Assembly: GCF_003176915.1 (NCBI RefSeq)
Contig: NZ_CP029619.1
Location: forward strand, 372,001 to 436,000
Source: Candidatus Cardinium hertigii
GTDB taxonomy: Bacteria > Bacteroidota > Bacteroidia > Cytophagales > Amoebophilaceae
Length of the DNA: 64,000 bases
Direction of reading: 5' to 3'
The notes below the pieces were generated by a model, which saw only the letters and a list, made by a program, of their open reading frames with translations, was not told the origin of the DNA and ran no database searches. Positions 16,635 to 25,401 of this stretch are shown one piece after another (position 1 is the stretch's first letter; each line of letters starts with the position of its first letter). A program made the translations under genes and the position numbers.

Positions 16635-18101
16635 CTATTTTTTTTGTATAGATGGATAGCTATCTGCTTGTATAGACTGTAGGTAACGGGCAAAGGCAAG
16701 CAATTTTTCTTCTTCCAAATAGTTACCTATAATCTGTATACCAATGGGTAAATTATTTTCATCTACCCCATTGGGCAATGAGAGGGCAGGTAAACCTGCA
16801 ACGGAAGCTAATACGGTATAGAGATCAGCCCAATACATAGACAATGGATTATGTTCAAAACTATTAATTGGAAAAGCAGTGGTAGTAGTTGTAGGCAATA
16901 GAATAAAATCATACTGGCTTAAAATCTCTTGCAACGCTTTTTTGATCAAATTACGTACTTTCAACGCCTTCCCATAATAGGCTTCATACTGGCCATTACT
17001 CAACACAAAGGTCCCTAACATAATACGCTTTTTGACTTCCTTTGCAAAGCCTTCTGTCCTAGTTTTGCTGTATACTTCTTCCAATGTAACCGCATCACTA
17101 CCCCTATAACCATAGCGTATACCGTCAAAACGGGCTAAATTGGTACTCGCCTCTGCATTAGTCAAAATGTAATAGGTAGGTAATGCATACTTTAACAATT
17201 CAAAATGAAGATGTGTGACTTGATTCCCCTCGCTCTGTAAACAAGCCAGACTACGCAACGTACGGGCCTTGATCGCTGGCTGTAACCCATCATGATGCAA
17301 TGTTTCTGTTAAACAAGCAATGGTATAGTTATTTTTCTGCTGTGCTTCAGCGTTATGGGAAGCAGTTTTGTAAGGCACTACCATAGCATCTAAGCCATCC
17401 GGACCTGCTAGCACCTCTAGCACCGTTGCACAATCTGCTACCGTATGCGCTAGAATGCCTACTGTGTCTAAAGAAGAAGCATAAGCTACTACGCCATATC
17501 TGGAAATTTTTCCATACGAAGGCTTCAATCCTACTAACCCACAAAAGGCCGCTGGCTGCCTAACAGAGCCACCTGTATCCGTTCCAATGGAAACATGGCA
17601 CATATTGGCCTTGACAGCTGCAGCAGACCCTCCAGAAGATCCTCCTGCTACACGTGTCCTATCTAAAGGATTCCGTACGGTACCAAAATACGTATTCTCT
17701 GAAGAGGACCCCATCCCAAATTCATCGCAGTTCTGATGACCTAGGATCAATGCATCTGCTTCTAAAAGCCGCTGGGTAACCGTAGCATGAAAGGGGGCTA
17801 TATAATTGGTCAAAATTTTACTGCCTGCTTGCAAAGGATGATCTTTGTAGCTAATCATATCCTTTAACCCAACAACCATACCCGCTAAGGGAGCAGCTTT
17901 GCCTGCTGCTATTTTCTGATCAATGAGCGCTGCACGCTGGGTTGCTTCTTGCTCATAAACCTTTATAAAAGCATTTAACGCTCTTTGTGCTTGTACTTGC
18001 TGCAAAAATTGCGCAACAACTGTCTGAAGCGTAAGCGCCTGCGTATAGAGTAAAGGACGAAGTAAATAAAAAGAATTGAGATAAGAAGGAATATTAACCA
18101 T
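16635..18101 (-). CDS. gatA: Asp/Glu-tRNA amidotransferase subunit A
   Basis: Amidase subunit of GatCAB, which releases ammonia from glutamine to convert Glu-tRNA(Gln) or Asp-tRNA(Asn). The 488-aa protein has the amidase-signature triad: K80 in GLKDMIS, cis-Ser S155 in AGGSSGGSAA and nucleophile S179 in GTDTGGSVRQPA. The GMGSSSENTYFGTVRNP stretch is typical of GatA rather than other amidases. gatB and gatC are not in the window. The gene follows the DUF3108 gene by 27 bp. Confidence 0.95.
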   Translation of the reverse strand: MVNIPSYLNSFYLLRPLLYTQALTLQTVVAQFLQQVQAQRALNAFIKVYEQEATQRAALIDQKIAAGKAAPLAGMVVGLKDMISYKDHPLQAGSKILTNYIAPFHATVTQRLLEADALILGHQNCDEFGMGSSSENTYFGTVRNPLDRTRVAGGSSGGSAAAVKANMCHVSIGTDTGGSVRQPAAFCGLVGLKPSYGKISRYGVVAYASSLDTVGILAHTVADCATVLEVLAGPDGLDAMVVPYKTASHNAEAQQKNNYTIACLTETLHHDGLQPAIKARTLRSLACLQSEGNQVTHLHFELLKYALPTYYILTNAEASTNLARFDGIRYGYRGSDAVTLEEVYSKTRTEGFAKEVKKRIMLGTFVLSNGQYEAYYGKALKVRNLIKKALQEILSQYDFILLPTTTTTAFPINSFEHNPLSMYWADLYTVLASVAGLPALSLPNGVDENNLPIGIQIIGNYLEEEKLLAFARYLQSIQADSYPSIQKK

Positions 18102-18128
18102 AAGAAAAACAAAATATGTAAGCGTATA

Positions 18129-18986
18129 CTATTGGTTTTCAGGAAAGAGAATTCCATTTAACCCTTTATAGCTGGCAAGTTCCATCTCTACGCTGCCCAC
18201 TATCAGATTTACCCTTAGTTTAATGGGAACTTTATGCGCATCATCCGCAATAAATAGCTCTATAGGCCGTTCCCCGGCAAAAATAGTTCCTTTCGTAGGA
18301 ATAATCGGAGCGAAAACATTGGTTAAAATGCTACCTAACTTCGTGGTAATTGTTTTTTTTCCTAAAAAAAGAATCCCTTCCTGCATTGCTCGACCATCCA
18401 ATAGAAACCCAAAGGATAAATGCTGCCCAACTTCTAACTTGGAAACATCAATAGAACGAAGCGCACAAATCATACTAACCATATCCCATATAGGAGCTTC
18501 ATCACTGCCAAACGGAAAATAATTCTCTACTTGTTTCATGTTATGCGTCGATTCTGCTACTGTCATATTAGCTTTTTTGCCCTTATAATCAAAATTAATT
18601 GATTCTTCTCTTATATAATCATTATCTTGAATACGGGCAAAAAACTTATGTGGACGCGCATCCACATCGAGATAGCTCTCATAGCTGTGGGAGACCTTAA
18701 ACCCTAATAAAGCCACCGCTTTATTAGAAATACCCTTTACTTGTATTTTATAACAGCTCTGCTCATTACAGGAATGTACCTGATCATCTACCTGCATGGT
18801 AGCAGTACCTGCCTGTATGCCAAAAAAATACGCATGATAGGTTAACGCCTCCCCTAGTTGAAAAGGCAATACTGCTGTATGGGCCATCTGTAGCTGCACG
18901 CACAATATGCCCACAAGCAGAAGAAAGGAGCTCCCTAATTTTTGTATATAACGCACAAACCTAAATAAAAATGAACAACTATACAT
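18129..18986 (-). CDS. DUF3108-family secreted/periplasmic protein
   Basis: About 285 aa. I take the ATG at 18986 rather than the TTG at 19016, because it gives a normal signal peptide (basic start, then SSFLLLVGILCVQL). The mature part begins LPFQLGEALTYHAYFFGIQA, the diagnostic opening of DUF3108, a beta-rich family common in Bacteroidetes with no established biochemical role. It heads a DUF3108-gatA-dut cluster on the minus strand. Confidence 0.8.
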   Translation of the reverse strand: MYSCSFLFRFVRYIQKLGSSFLLLVGILCVQLQMAHTAVLPFQLGEALTYHAYFFGIQAGTATMQVDDQVHSCNEQSCYKIQVKGISNKAVALLGFKVSHSYESYLDVDARPHKFFARIQDNDYIREESINFDYKGKKANMTVAESTHNMKQVENYFPFGSDEAPIWDMVSMICALRSIDVSKLEVGQHLSFGFLLDGRAMQEGILFLGKKTITTKLGSILTNVFAPIIPTKGTIFAGERPIELFIADDAHKVPIKLRVNLIVGSVEMELASYKGLNGILFPENQ

Positions 18987-19794
18987 GATCCATTGATTTT
19001 TGAGACAATGAAACAAGGATACAATAAAAAACGTAATAAACCAATTGTTTTACTGTAAATAAACAACTATTTTATTAACTTTGCTTGCTAATGACCTACT
19101 ATTGTATATAACACGAATGTCTACTATGACTCCTTCTCATGCCTGTTTACTTATCCTATAGCTGGCTTACGACAGTCTATACAATAGATCGCTGCTAACC
19201 TTCCAAAGCAAAAGGAATAATAGATTTTGGGTTGAACCCAAAGTAAGTTACAACAAAAGGAAAGGCAATCGGTAAATTAGAACCGAGCAGTAGCGTAGGG
19301 AGCGTACGTTTTTATGTTTAACCGCATAGCCACTACTATACAGTGATAACTACAATGGTCTAAATAAACAAACGTACAAAAGATGAAATGATAGATAGAT
19401 AAATGGCTGTAGTGCGTTTGTAAAGGCATCCCATATGTCAATGAATAAAGAGTTGTAGACCAGTCACAAATCTGCTTGCAGCCGAATCCAGGATCTTTAG
19501 CAGCGTATAGCAGCACAAGCAATCAAATAGTTAATATTCAATAGATAGCCAAAACGCAATGGGTCAATACCCAATAAAAAAATAGGACCTATGATACCAC
19601 ACGACAGCTAAATAAGACAGCATACAGAAATGTATGCATATCCTATGCTTTTATTATCTTTTGCATAACTGAAAATGTTAATTTTACATCGTTTATTGCT
19701 TATCTTTTACAGAATTAAATTCCATACCTCAAATAATGGATGGTATACTATAAATAGGTCCCTATATTAGCTAATAGGATTTAGTATATTTTGT
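18987..19794. other. Divergent intergenic region
   Basis: About 800 bp between the divergent DUF3108 and ABC exporter genes. The longest ORF (minus strand, 19277-19522, 81 codons) has no domain or start context, and I treat it as chance. No RNA gene or clear repeat was recognised. Confidence 0.5.
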
Positions 19795-21615
19795 ATGCAG
19801 TTATTTTTCCAAACAGCCATGGCCATATCCAAGAAAACAAACATTATCCCACGCAATATTTTTGCATTTATCTTGTATTTCATGAATCAGCAGCGGGCTG
19901 GCTTTAGTTTAATGTTCTTAACCAACATCATTTGGGCTGCTAATAATGCATTGTACCCCTACTTTACTAAGGTATTGGTGGATAAAATGACCAAACTCAC
20001 GCCAGGTATTGAGCGTCCCATGCGGCTACTGGCGCTTCCCCTGGTGGGGATCATTCTATGCTTCTCCATTTCTGAAATTTTCGCTAGGATCTATGGTCTT
20101 TTAGTGATCTATGTTTGGCCTCAATTCCGAAAAAACATCCGTATGAGCCTCTTCTCCTACGCACAAGGCCATGCGCACAGCTATTTTATAACACATCTTA
20201 CAGGCGGACTGGCTCATAAAATTGCAGAACTGCCACGGGCTTGTGAAAATATCGTAAGCACGCTTTTGGGTTCTTTCTTCTCAACATTACTGGGTTTTTG
20301 TATATCATTGTGTATTTTGCTCTTTAAAACCCCTATTATATTTAGTATCATTTTATTTAGTTTTGTACTACTTTTTGTAGCCATAACATTTGTAAACATG
20401 CGTACCATCAAAGAAATGGCTATCCATCATGCAGAAGCTATTTCCACATTAGATGGGCAAACAGTAGATAGTTTAAGCTGTATGCTTACTGTCCGTTTAT
20501 TTGCACGTACTACCCATGAACGAGATTACCTACAAAAATACCAAGCGCATGAAATTAAACAGTCTCAAAAAGCTGCTAAGGCCATTCAAGTAGATTATGC
20601 CTGGAAAGGCTTACTCTCTTTCCTATTTATTTCGATTACTTTTTACACATTGGTTCATAGATGGAACCATAAACGGATTTCCATAGGCGATGTGACGCTT
20701 ATTGCTTCGACTTTTGCCTATATCATGGGGTCCATTTGGCATAGCCACTTTCATCTTATACAGCTTGCCAAAGAAATTGGGGTTTCAAAAGCAGCCCTCT
20801 CTATTTTAAGCGAACCACATAGTATGACACATGCACCTACTGAAAAATCCTTATGCGTTACAGCGGGTAGCATTCATTTTAAAGGGGTTTCCTTTGGTTA
20901 TATACCCGGATTAAATATATTTAATCAACTTTCTGTTACAATCAAAGGAAAACAAAAGATTGGATTAGTAGGATACTCTGGCTCTGGGAAATCTACTTTT
21001 ATCAATCTGTTATTGCGGTTGTATGATCTCAATAAAGGCAATATATTAATTGATAATCAAGATATTTCATGTGTTTCACCGACTTCTTTATATAAGCAAA
21101 TTGCCGTTATTCCACAGAATCCTATTCTTTTTCATCGTACTATTTTCGAAAACATTCAGTATGGGCGTTTAGACGCAACTGAAGCAGAAGTTTTAGAGGC
21201 AGCCAGATTGGCGTACTGCGACGAATTTGTCCAGCATTTAGAAAAGGGATGGGAAACTATAATTGGAGAGCGTGGTGCAAAACTTTCTGGTGGACAGCAG
21301 CAACGTATTGCTATTGCACGTGCTATTTTAAAAAACGCACCCATACTGATTATGGATGAGGCAACCTCTTCATTAGATTCTATTACAGAGCATCTTATTC
21401 AAACTAACCTAAAAGATTTCATGCAGCAGTGTACTACCCTGGTTATTGCCCATCGTTTGTCTACTTTAAATCACATGGATCGAATCTTAGTACTGCACCA
21501 AGGTAGGATTATCGAAGATGGCCCTATGCCAGAGCTATTAGCTAAAAAGGGGCATTTTTCCCGTCTTTGGCAAACACAAGCAGGTGGACTGCTTCCAGCA
21601 TTAGAGCATGGGTAA
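19795..21615 (+). CDS. ABC exporter, fused permease-ATPase (MsbA-like)
   Basis: This 606-aa half-transporter is expected to work as a homodimer or with a partner to flip lipids or export small molecules or peptides. Six helices lie in residues 30-330. The ATPase domain has Walker A GYSGSGKST (393-401), Q-loop IPQNP, signature LSGGQQQR (from 497), Walker B ILIMDEATSS (D521, E522) and H-loop IAHRLST. No peptidase domain is present. Degraded relatives lie at 6630 and 58589, so this is the surviving member in the window. A start at ATG 19822 (MAISKK) is also possible. tRNA-Pro follows 22 bp downstream. Confidence 0.9.
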   Translation: MQLFFQTAMAISKKTNIIPRNIFAFILYFMNQQRAGFSLMFLTNIIWAANNALYPYFTKVLVDKMTKLTPGIERPMRLLALPLVGIILCFSISEIFARIYGLLVIYVWPQFRKNIRMSLFSYAQGHAHSYFITHLTGGLAHKIAELPRACENIVSTLLGSFFSTLLGFCISLCILLFKTPIIFSIILFSFVLLFVAITFVNMRTIKEMAIHHAEAISTLDGQTVDSLSCMLTVRLFARTTHERDYLQKYQAHEIKQSQKAAKAIQVDYAWKGLLSFLFISITFYTLVHRWNHKRISIGDVTLIASTFAYIMGSIWHSHFHLIQLAKEIGVSKAALSILSEPHSMTHAPTEKSLCVTAGSIHFKGVSFGYIPGLNIFNQLSVTIKGKQKIGLVGYSGSGKSTFINLLLRLYDLNKGNILIDNQDISCVSPTSLYKQIAVIPQNPILFHRTIFENIQYGRLDATEAEVLEAARLAYCDEFVQHLEKGWETIIGERGAKLSGGQQQRIAIARAILKNAPILIMDEATSSLDSITEHLIQTNLKDFMQQCTTLVIAHRLSTLNHMDRILVLHQGRIIEDGPMPELLAKKGHFSRLWQTQAGGLLPALEHG

Positions 21616-21637
21616 TTTATTCCTAAAAGATTATTAT

Positions 21638-21712
21638 CGGGGTGTAGCGTAGCTTGGTTAGCGCACTAGGCTGGGGGTCTAGAGGTCGTGGGTTCAAATC
21701 CCACCACCCCGA
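21638..21712 (+). tRNA. tRNA-Pro(GGG)
   Basis: A 75-nt cloverleaf. The acceptor stem is CGGGGTG/CACCCCG with discriminator A, the T-arm is GTGGGTTCAAATCCCAC, and the anticodon loop CTGGGGG gives anticodon GGG. CCA is not encoded. A T-run follows at 21714-21719. Confidence 0.95.
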
Positions 21713-21760
21713 CTTTTTTATAGGCATCCCATTCTTTACTGTCCAATTTTGCAAAGGGAT

Positions 21761-22372
21761 ATGATTTTAAACAGAGCATTTTTTTTACAAAAAACCAATC
21801 TAGTAAGTACTAATTTACTGGGAAAGGTATTGTGCTATCGTGGCTTGCAAGGGATCATTACAGAAACGGAAAGTTATATTGGCGTGAATGACCCGGCTTG
21901 CCATGCAGCCAAAGGCTTTACCAAAAGAACCAAAGTTATGTTTGGTCCAGCTGGATTCAGCTATGTATATTTGATATATGGCATGTATCATTGTTTAAAT
22001 ATTGTCACAGAAGCATTGCATTTCCCAGCAGCTACTTTAATTAGGGGTATTAAACTTATACATCCTCCCTATACCTATTTAAATGGACCAGGAAAACTCT
22101 GTAAATATTTAGGAATTGATAGAACGCACAATGCCATAGATATTACTGACTCTAAACTGTTCTATATTAAGGATATAGGATTACAATTGCCTTACCAAAC
22201 TACGCCTAGAATAGGTATCTCAAAAGGAATAGACAAAATGTGGCGTTACCTCGTTACGCAGGATACATTAATGAAAACAATACCACCGAACATCCAGGGA
22301 TACATAGACCCGGACTTCCCTACTCCATTTTCACCAATAATAACCAATCTACCTTCGTCAGCTACTCTTTAA
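21761..22372 (+). CDS. 3-methyladenine DNA glycosylase (AAG/MPG type)
   Basis: Base-excision repair enzyme that removes alkylated purines. Its ~203 residues fit the family. The active-site region is ITETESYIG with the catalytic Glu, followed by [18 protein letters not shown] and the intercalation/base-pocket strand [15 protein letters not shown], then [13 protein letters not shown] chose ATG 21761 over the in-frame TTG at 21749 because [11 protein letters not shown] matches the usual family start. It ends 2 bp before the convergent phosphopantetheinyl transferase gene. Confidence 0.92.
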   Translation: MILNRAFFLQKTNLVSTNLLGKVLCYRGLQGIITETESYIGVNDPACHAAKGFTKRTKVMFGPAGFSYVYLIYGMYHCLNIVTEALHFPAATLIRGIKLIHPPYTYLNGPGKLCKYLGIDRTHNAIDITDSKLFYIKDIGLQLPYQTTPRIGISKGIDKMWRYLVTQDTLMKTIPPNIQGYIDPDFPTPFSPIITNLPSSATL

Positions 22373-22374
22373 TT

Positions 22375-23130
22375 TTATAAATAGCACATTATTTTCTCCC
22401 ATTTATACTGCCGATAAATGCTTTTAACAGGTTTTTGAATAACCCAAGCTGCTAAATATGCCTGATGCGGACTAAAAATTTGTATGGCATAATCTTCCAA
22501 TATTCCCCTATCCTTTCTCGCGCTAACTACTAATTGAGCACTTTGATCAGGGCCTATAGAGATAGTAAAAGCATTCAACGGATAGGATAACCCTTGACCT
22601 ATATTTTTAACAAAGGCCTCTTTGCAAGTCCATAGGCTATAAAACTTTTTTTCTCTCTGCTGAGGGGGGGTATGATGCATTAATTGCCTGTATTCATAAT
22701 GAGAAAAAAATCTCCTAGCAATATTCTCAAAGTTAATTGATTGTAAAAATTCTATATCAATTCCAACCGCTCTTTTTTTAGCAATGGCACATACAATACA
22801 TTGATTAGAGTGAGATACGTTAAAGCACACATCTGCTACGCCAGGATTACAAACATAAGGTTTCCCATACAAGGTATAAGCAAATTGAATAGACTTAGGC
22901 GCTTGTAACAAATACATGGATAAGATCGAACGCAACATATACCTTGCACATATGTAACGCACCCTTGCTTGAGTAGAGGTGATTTTTTTTGCCTTCTCTA
23001 CTTCATCTTTGGAAAAATCGGCTAACCAACCATCAACCGATACCTCAAGCGTGGGAAGCAGGCTATACCAGATATGTATGGCATTCTCTTCCAATTCCAA
23101 ATGATTCCATCTGTCCAACACGCTCAACAT
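22375..23130 (-). CDS. 4'-phosphopantetheinyl transferase (Sfp type)
   Basis: Transfers phosphopantetheine from CoA to carrier proteins. The 251-aa two-lobed Sfp form is evident from FNVSHSNQ, VGIDIE at 122-127 (D125 and E127 bind Mg) and FYSLWTCKEAFVK (WxxKEA at 167-172). In a reduced genome the likely client is the fatty-acid acyl carrier protein. No polyketide or peptide synthetase is in the window. Confidence 0.9.
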   Translation of the reverse strand: MLSVLDRWNHLELEENAIHIWYSLLPTLEVSVDGWLADFSKDEVEKAKKITSTQARVRYICARYMLRSILSMYLLQAPKSIQFAYTLYGKPYVCNPGVADVCFNVSHSNQCIVCAIAKKRAVGIDIEFLQSINFENIARRFFSHYEYRQLMHHTPPQQREKKFYSLWTCKEAFVKNIGQGLSYPLNAFTISIGPDQSAQLVVSARKDRGILEDYAIQIFSPHQAYLAAWVIQKPVKSIYRQYKWEKIMCYL

Positions 23131-23516
23131 ATATACCCATAAACTTCCCCTCTTTCTACATAACCTGTATCTTCTCTATCTGATTTTCTATCTTTAACAC
23201 TTAGGAAGTATAGTTAGGCCAAATTCCACACGCATACATTCCATTCTCCACACACCTATACACCTCTTTTGTCTCCCTCTCCCTCTATATCTTTATATCC
23301 CTGCTCCTAACTATTTCACTACCTCTCTTCTTTTGATACCCATTAACCTATACTAGCTGCTTCCTATCAGGATAATACAAAAAATTGCAATGCCAAGCAA
23401 CGCTCTATTTCTTCTACTAAATTAAAAGCTGCCCACTACTAACCTCATAGCTCTATTATTATATTACAAGAAAAATTTTTTTATATAATCTACTTTTACA
23501 GGCGTGTACTTCTGTT
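23131..23516. other. Pyrimidine-rich intergenic region
   Basis: 386 bp with no supported gene. From about 23140 to 23350 the plus strand is unusually rich in C and T (CTCTTTTGTCTCCCTCTCCC is typical). No hairpin or tandem repeat was recognised. Confidence 0.45.
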
Positions 23517-23933
23517 TTATCTCAAGTGATCATCCCGTACCAACCTATCATCCTTTCTAATACGATACATGGCCAAAAGAGGGAAAACGCCAACGGATAT
23601 AAGACATAGCAAGCTATAGGTCCATTTACTAGCTGGCTGGATATAGATACATAGCACGTTCAGCAATGTTAACAAGAACAGCATCAGCAACAGGCCACAG
23701 ACCAAACGAAACTGTAGCTGCCTATTATCATGCCGCTTAATAGCATAAGCTGTTAGTATTATACTGAAACAAGCCAAACAAACAGCAGCAATAGAGAAGC
23801 TATACAGCAACCTACCTGCATGGCATACATCGCCTCTACTTACTTCTCCTATTATAGGCCACACAAGCCTAAGGAAAAAAAGCATAGCTATACCAATGAT
23901 GCCTAAATACACCGATTGAATGCGCTGCAGCAT
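23517..23933 (-). CDS. DUF4293 membrane protein
   Basis: About 138 aa with four predicted helices. The start MLQRIQSVYLGIIGIAMLFF matches the characteristic opening of DUF4293, a Bacteroidetes-specific family of unknown function, so I take the ATG at 23933 rather than upstream codons. A short charged tail (RIRKDDRLVRDD) ends the protein. tRNA-Asp lies upstream on the same strand. Confidence 0.8.
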   Translation of the reverse strand: MLQRIQSVYLGIIGIAMLFFLRLVWPIIGEVSRGDVCHAGRLLYSFSIAAVCLACFSIILTAYAIKRHDNRQLQFRLVCGLLLMLFLLTLLNVLCIYIQPASKWTYSLLCLISVGVFPLLAMYRIRKDDRLVRDDHLR

Positions 23934-24014
23934 GGTAATTATTTCAATTGTGGGCCATAGGCATATAGTAGACATACTAGACAACTGAATGGGACATTTC
24001 CCTTCAGGTATCAG

Positions 24015-24088
24015 CGGTCTGGACGGGACTCGAACCCGCGACCTCCTACGTGACAGGCAGGCATTCTAACCAGCTGAACTACCAGACC
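24015..24088 (-). tRNA. tRNA-Asp(GUC)
   Basis: A 74-nt cloverleaf. The acceptor stem is GGTCTGG/CCAGACC, the T-arm CGCGGGTTCGAGTCCCG, and the anticodon stem CCTGC/GTAGG closes loop CTGTCAC with anticodon GTC. Confidence 0.95.
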
Positions 24089-24261
24089 TTTAAGCTAACA
24101 AGTGGTATCATACCTATTTCATACCACCTCTTTACAAATGTAATGGATAAATTTTTATTTATCAATAGAATAAACTTTTTACCAAGAGAAGCAATTGCAA
24201 GTTCAATTTATCTTATGTAGATTCATGAATATCCATAATAAATAAAATTATTATGTGTATC

Positions 24262-24313
24262 TTAAGCCAATTGGCTTAAACTATAGGATTTATACACATT
24301 ATAAATGTATAAA
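24262..24313. promoter_or_regulatory. Palindromes upstream of the HU gene
   Basis: A perfect 18-bp palindrome, TTAAGCCAATTGGCTTAA, spans 24262-24279. Ten bases on, TTTATACA (24289-24296) and TGTATAAA (24306-24313) form an 8-bp inverted repeat with a 9-nt loop. They lie 70-120 bp before the HU start in very AT-rich DNA, suggesting an operator for HU expression. No regulator is identified. Confidence 0.5.
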
Positions 24314-24383
24314 GCCTAATGATTTAATTATTATATAAATAATATATATACTTTATAAATTCAATTACAGATATAGATTAACT

Positions 24384-24665
24384 ATGACTACAGCAGAAGT
24401 AATATCGACTATTTCCCGTAGAAACGGCGTAGACAAAAAGGACATAAGGAGTACTATGGATGAATTATGGCGTGTAATTCAAGATTCTATAGCGGACAAT
24501 CAGCGTGTACATTTTAGCGGATTTGGTAGCTTCTTTAAAAAGAAACGAGCAAAGAAAATTGGACGTAATATTAGTACCAATACAGCTATTGTAGTAGAAG
24601 AACACTTTATTCCATCTTTTAAACCTTCTAAAGCTTTTGCAACTAAGATTAAGATGATGGTTTAA
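24384..24665 (+). CDS. HU/IHF-family DNA-binding protein
   Basis: A 93-aa histone-like protein that bends DNA as a dimer. The N-terminal helices (TTAEVISTISRRNGVDKKD) and the FSGFGSFFKKKRAKKIGRN segment leading into the beta arms are clear. The usual RNPxTG arm tip is replaced by GRNISTNT, and the C-terminal helix (FKPSKAFATKI) is normal. This is an HU/IHF-like protein with a variant arm. The gene is monocistronic and flanks the symporter array. Confidence 0.9.
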   Translation: MTTAEVISTISRRNGVDKKDIRSTMDELWRVIQDSIADNQRVHFSGFGSFFKKKRAKKIGRNISTNTAIVVEEHFIPSFKPSKAFATKIKMMV

Positions 24666-24779
24666 AGTTCCCTTATATTGTTAACCTATTCTGATACAAT
24701 AACGGAATAGGTTAATCCCTCACTAAACTAAAAAGCAGCTACGTTAGAGCTACGTTGTGCAATGCTACATTCTCCTCAA

Positions 24780-25221
24780 ATATAGCGTTTCTCCGCGCTC
24801 CCCTATTACCCTACAGCTGCAGCCTACCCAATTGCGCTACAAAAAAGAGAACCGCTTGAAGCGAATGGGAGCCCCTGATTGTATCTTTTTTCCTGCGTTG
24901 GCTTTGGTATTGCGCACAGAAAATAAAAATATCTCCCTATCTACTATACAAGCAATATATGACGTGGAAGACGCTTCCACTACCCAACCAGTGGTTCCTG
25001 CCCTATCCCCGCAAAAGGTAAACCTACGCAAAGAAAAGTTAGCATCGATTGTGCATGCGCATTATGGGCTTCTGTTATTGCCGCATGCAGAACAGCTGAT
25101 CTGCCTACTCCCGCTGGATGTGACCCAAGTAAGAGAGGAGATGCTAGCACTTTCCTTATCAAGGGAAGCGGGCACGGAGGAGGAAACCGCTGCTCTGTTC
25201 CATAGCTGTTTCATTAGATAG
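24780..25221 (+). pseudogene. Array tail fragment (kinase-like segment only)
   Basis: An open frame matches only the ATPase-like part of the array proteins: from the PRSPITLQLQPTQLRYKK region, through SIVHAHYGLLLLPHAEQL, to REEMLALSLSREAGTEEE. It then leaves homology near 25185 and stops at FHSCFIR. The membrane parts and HD-like domain are missing. It is a leftover 3' piece of an ancestral unit. Confidence 0.85.
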
Positions 25222-25341
25222 AACCATAGCCTTTAGGCATTACGCAAATTAACAGCTATTCCCTTAATTGTATGGTACAGTTGCTATACAAACTACTTGT
25301 TTTTATACCAGTAAATTTTGTATACTTAAGCCCGGGTTAGG

Positions 25342-25368
25342 CTCTAGCCGTTGTATCATAAGCTATAG
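25342..25368 (+). promoter_or_regulatory. Paired CTATAG-type boxes, symporter-only copy
   Basis: CTCTAG at 25342 and CTATAG at 25363 lie 21 bp apart, ending 33 bp before the start codon. This is a diverged version of the paired box found before array copies 2-6. Confidence 0.5.
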
Positions 25369-25401
25369 CTGTTCAAAAAAATTAACTTTTTATTATTCCT
25401 A

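Noticed and set aside
19277-19522. 81-codon minus-strand ORF in the large divergent spacer
   Set aside because: No similarity, no ribosome-binding context and unusual composition; treated as chance.
22375-23130. Sfp-type transferase as evidence for a polyketide or peptide synthetase cluster nearby
   Set aside because: No synthase or synthetase gene is in the window, and the protein can serve the fatty-acid carrier protein.
23140-23350. Pyrimidine-rich strand considered as a structured RNA or triplex element
   Set aside because: No mirror symmetry, hairpin or repeat period could be found by eye.
24757-25221. 154-aa ORF considered as a real small gene
   Set aside because: It consists of a middle piece of the array proteins with unrelated ends; best read as a remnant.
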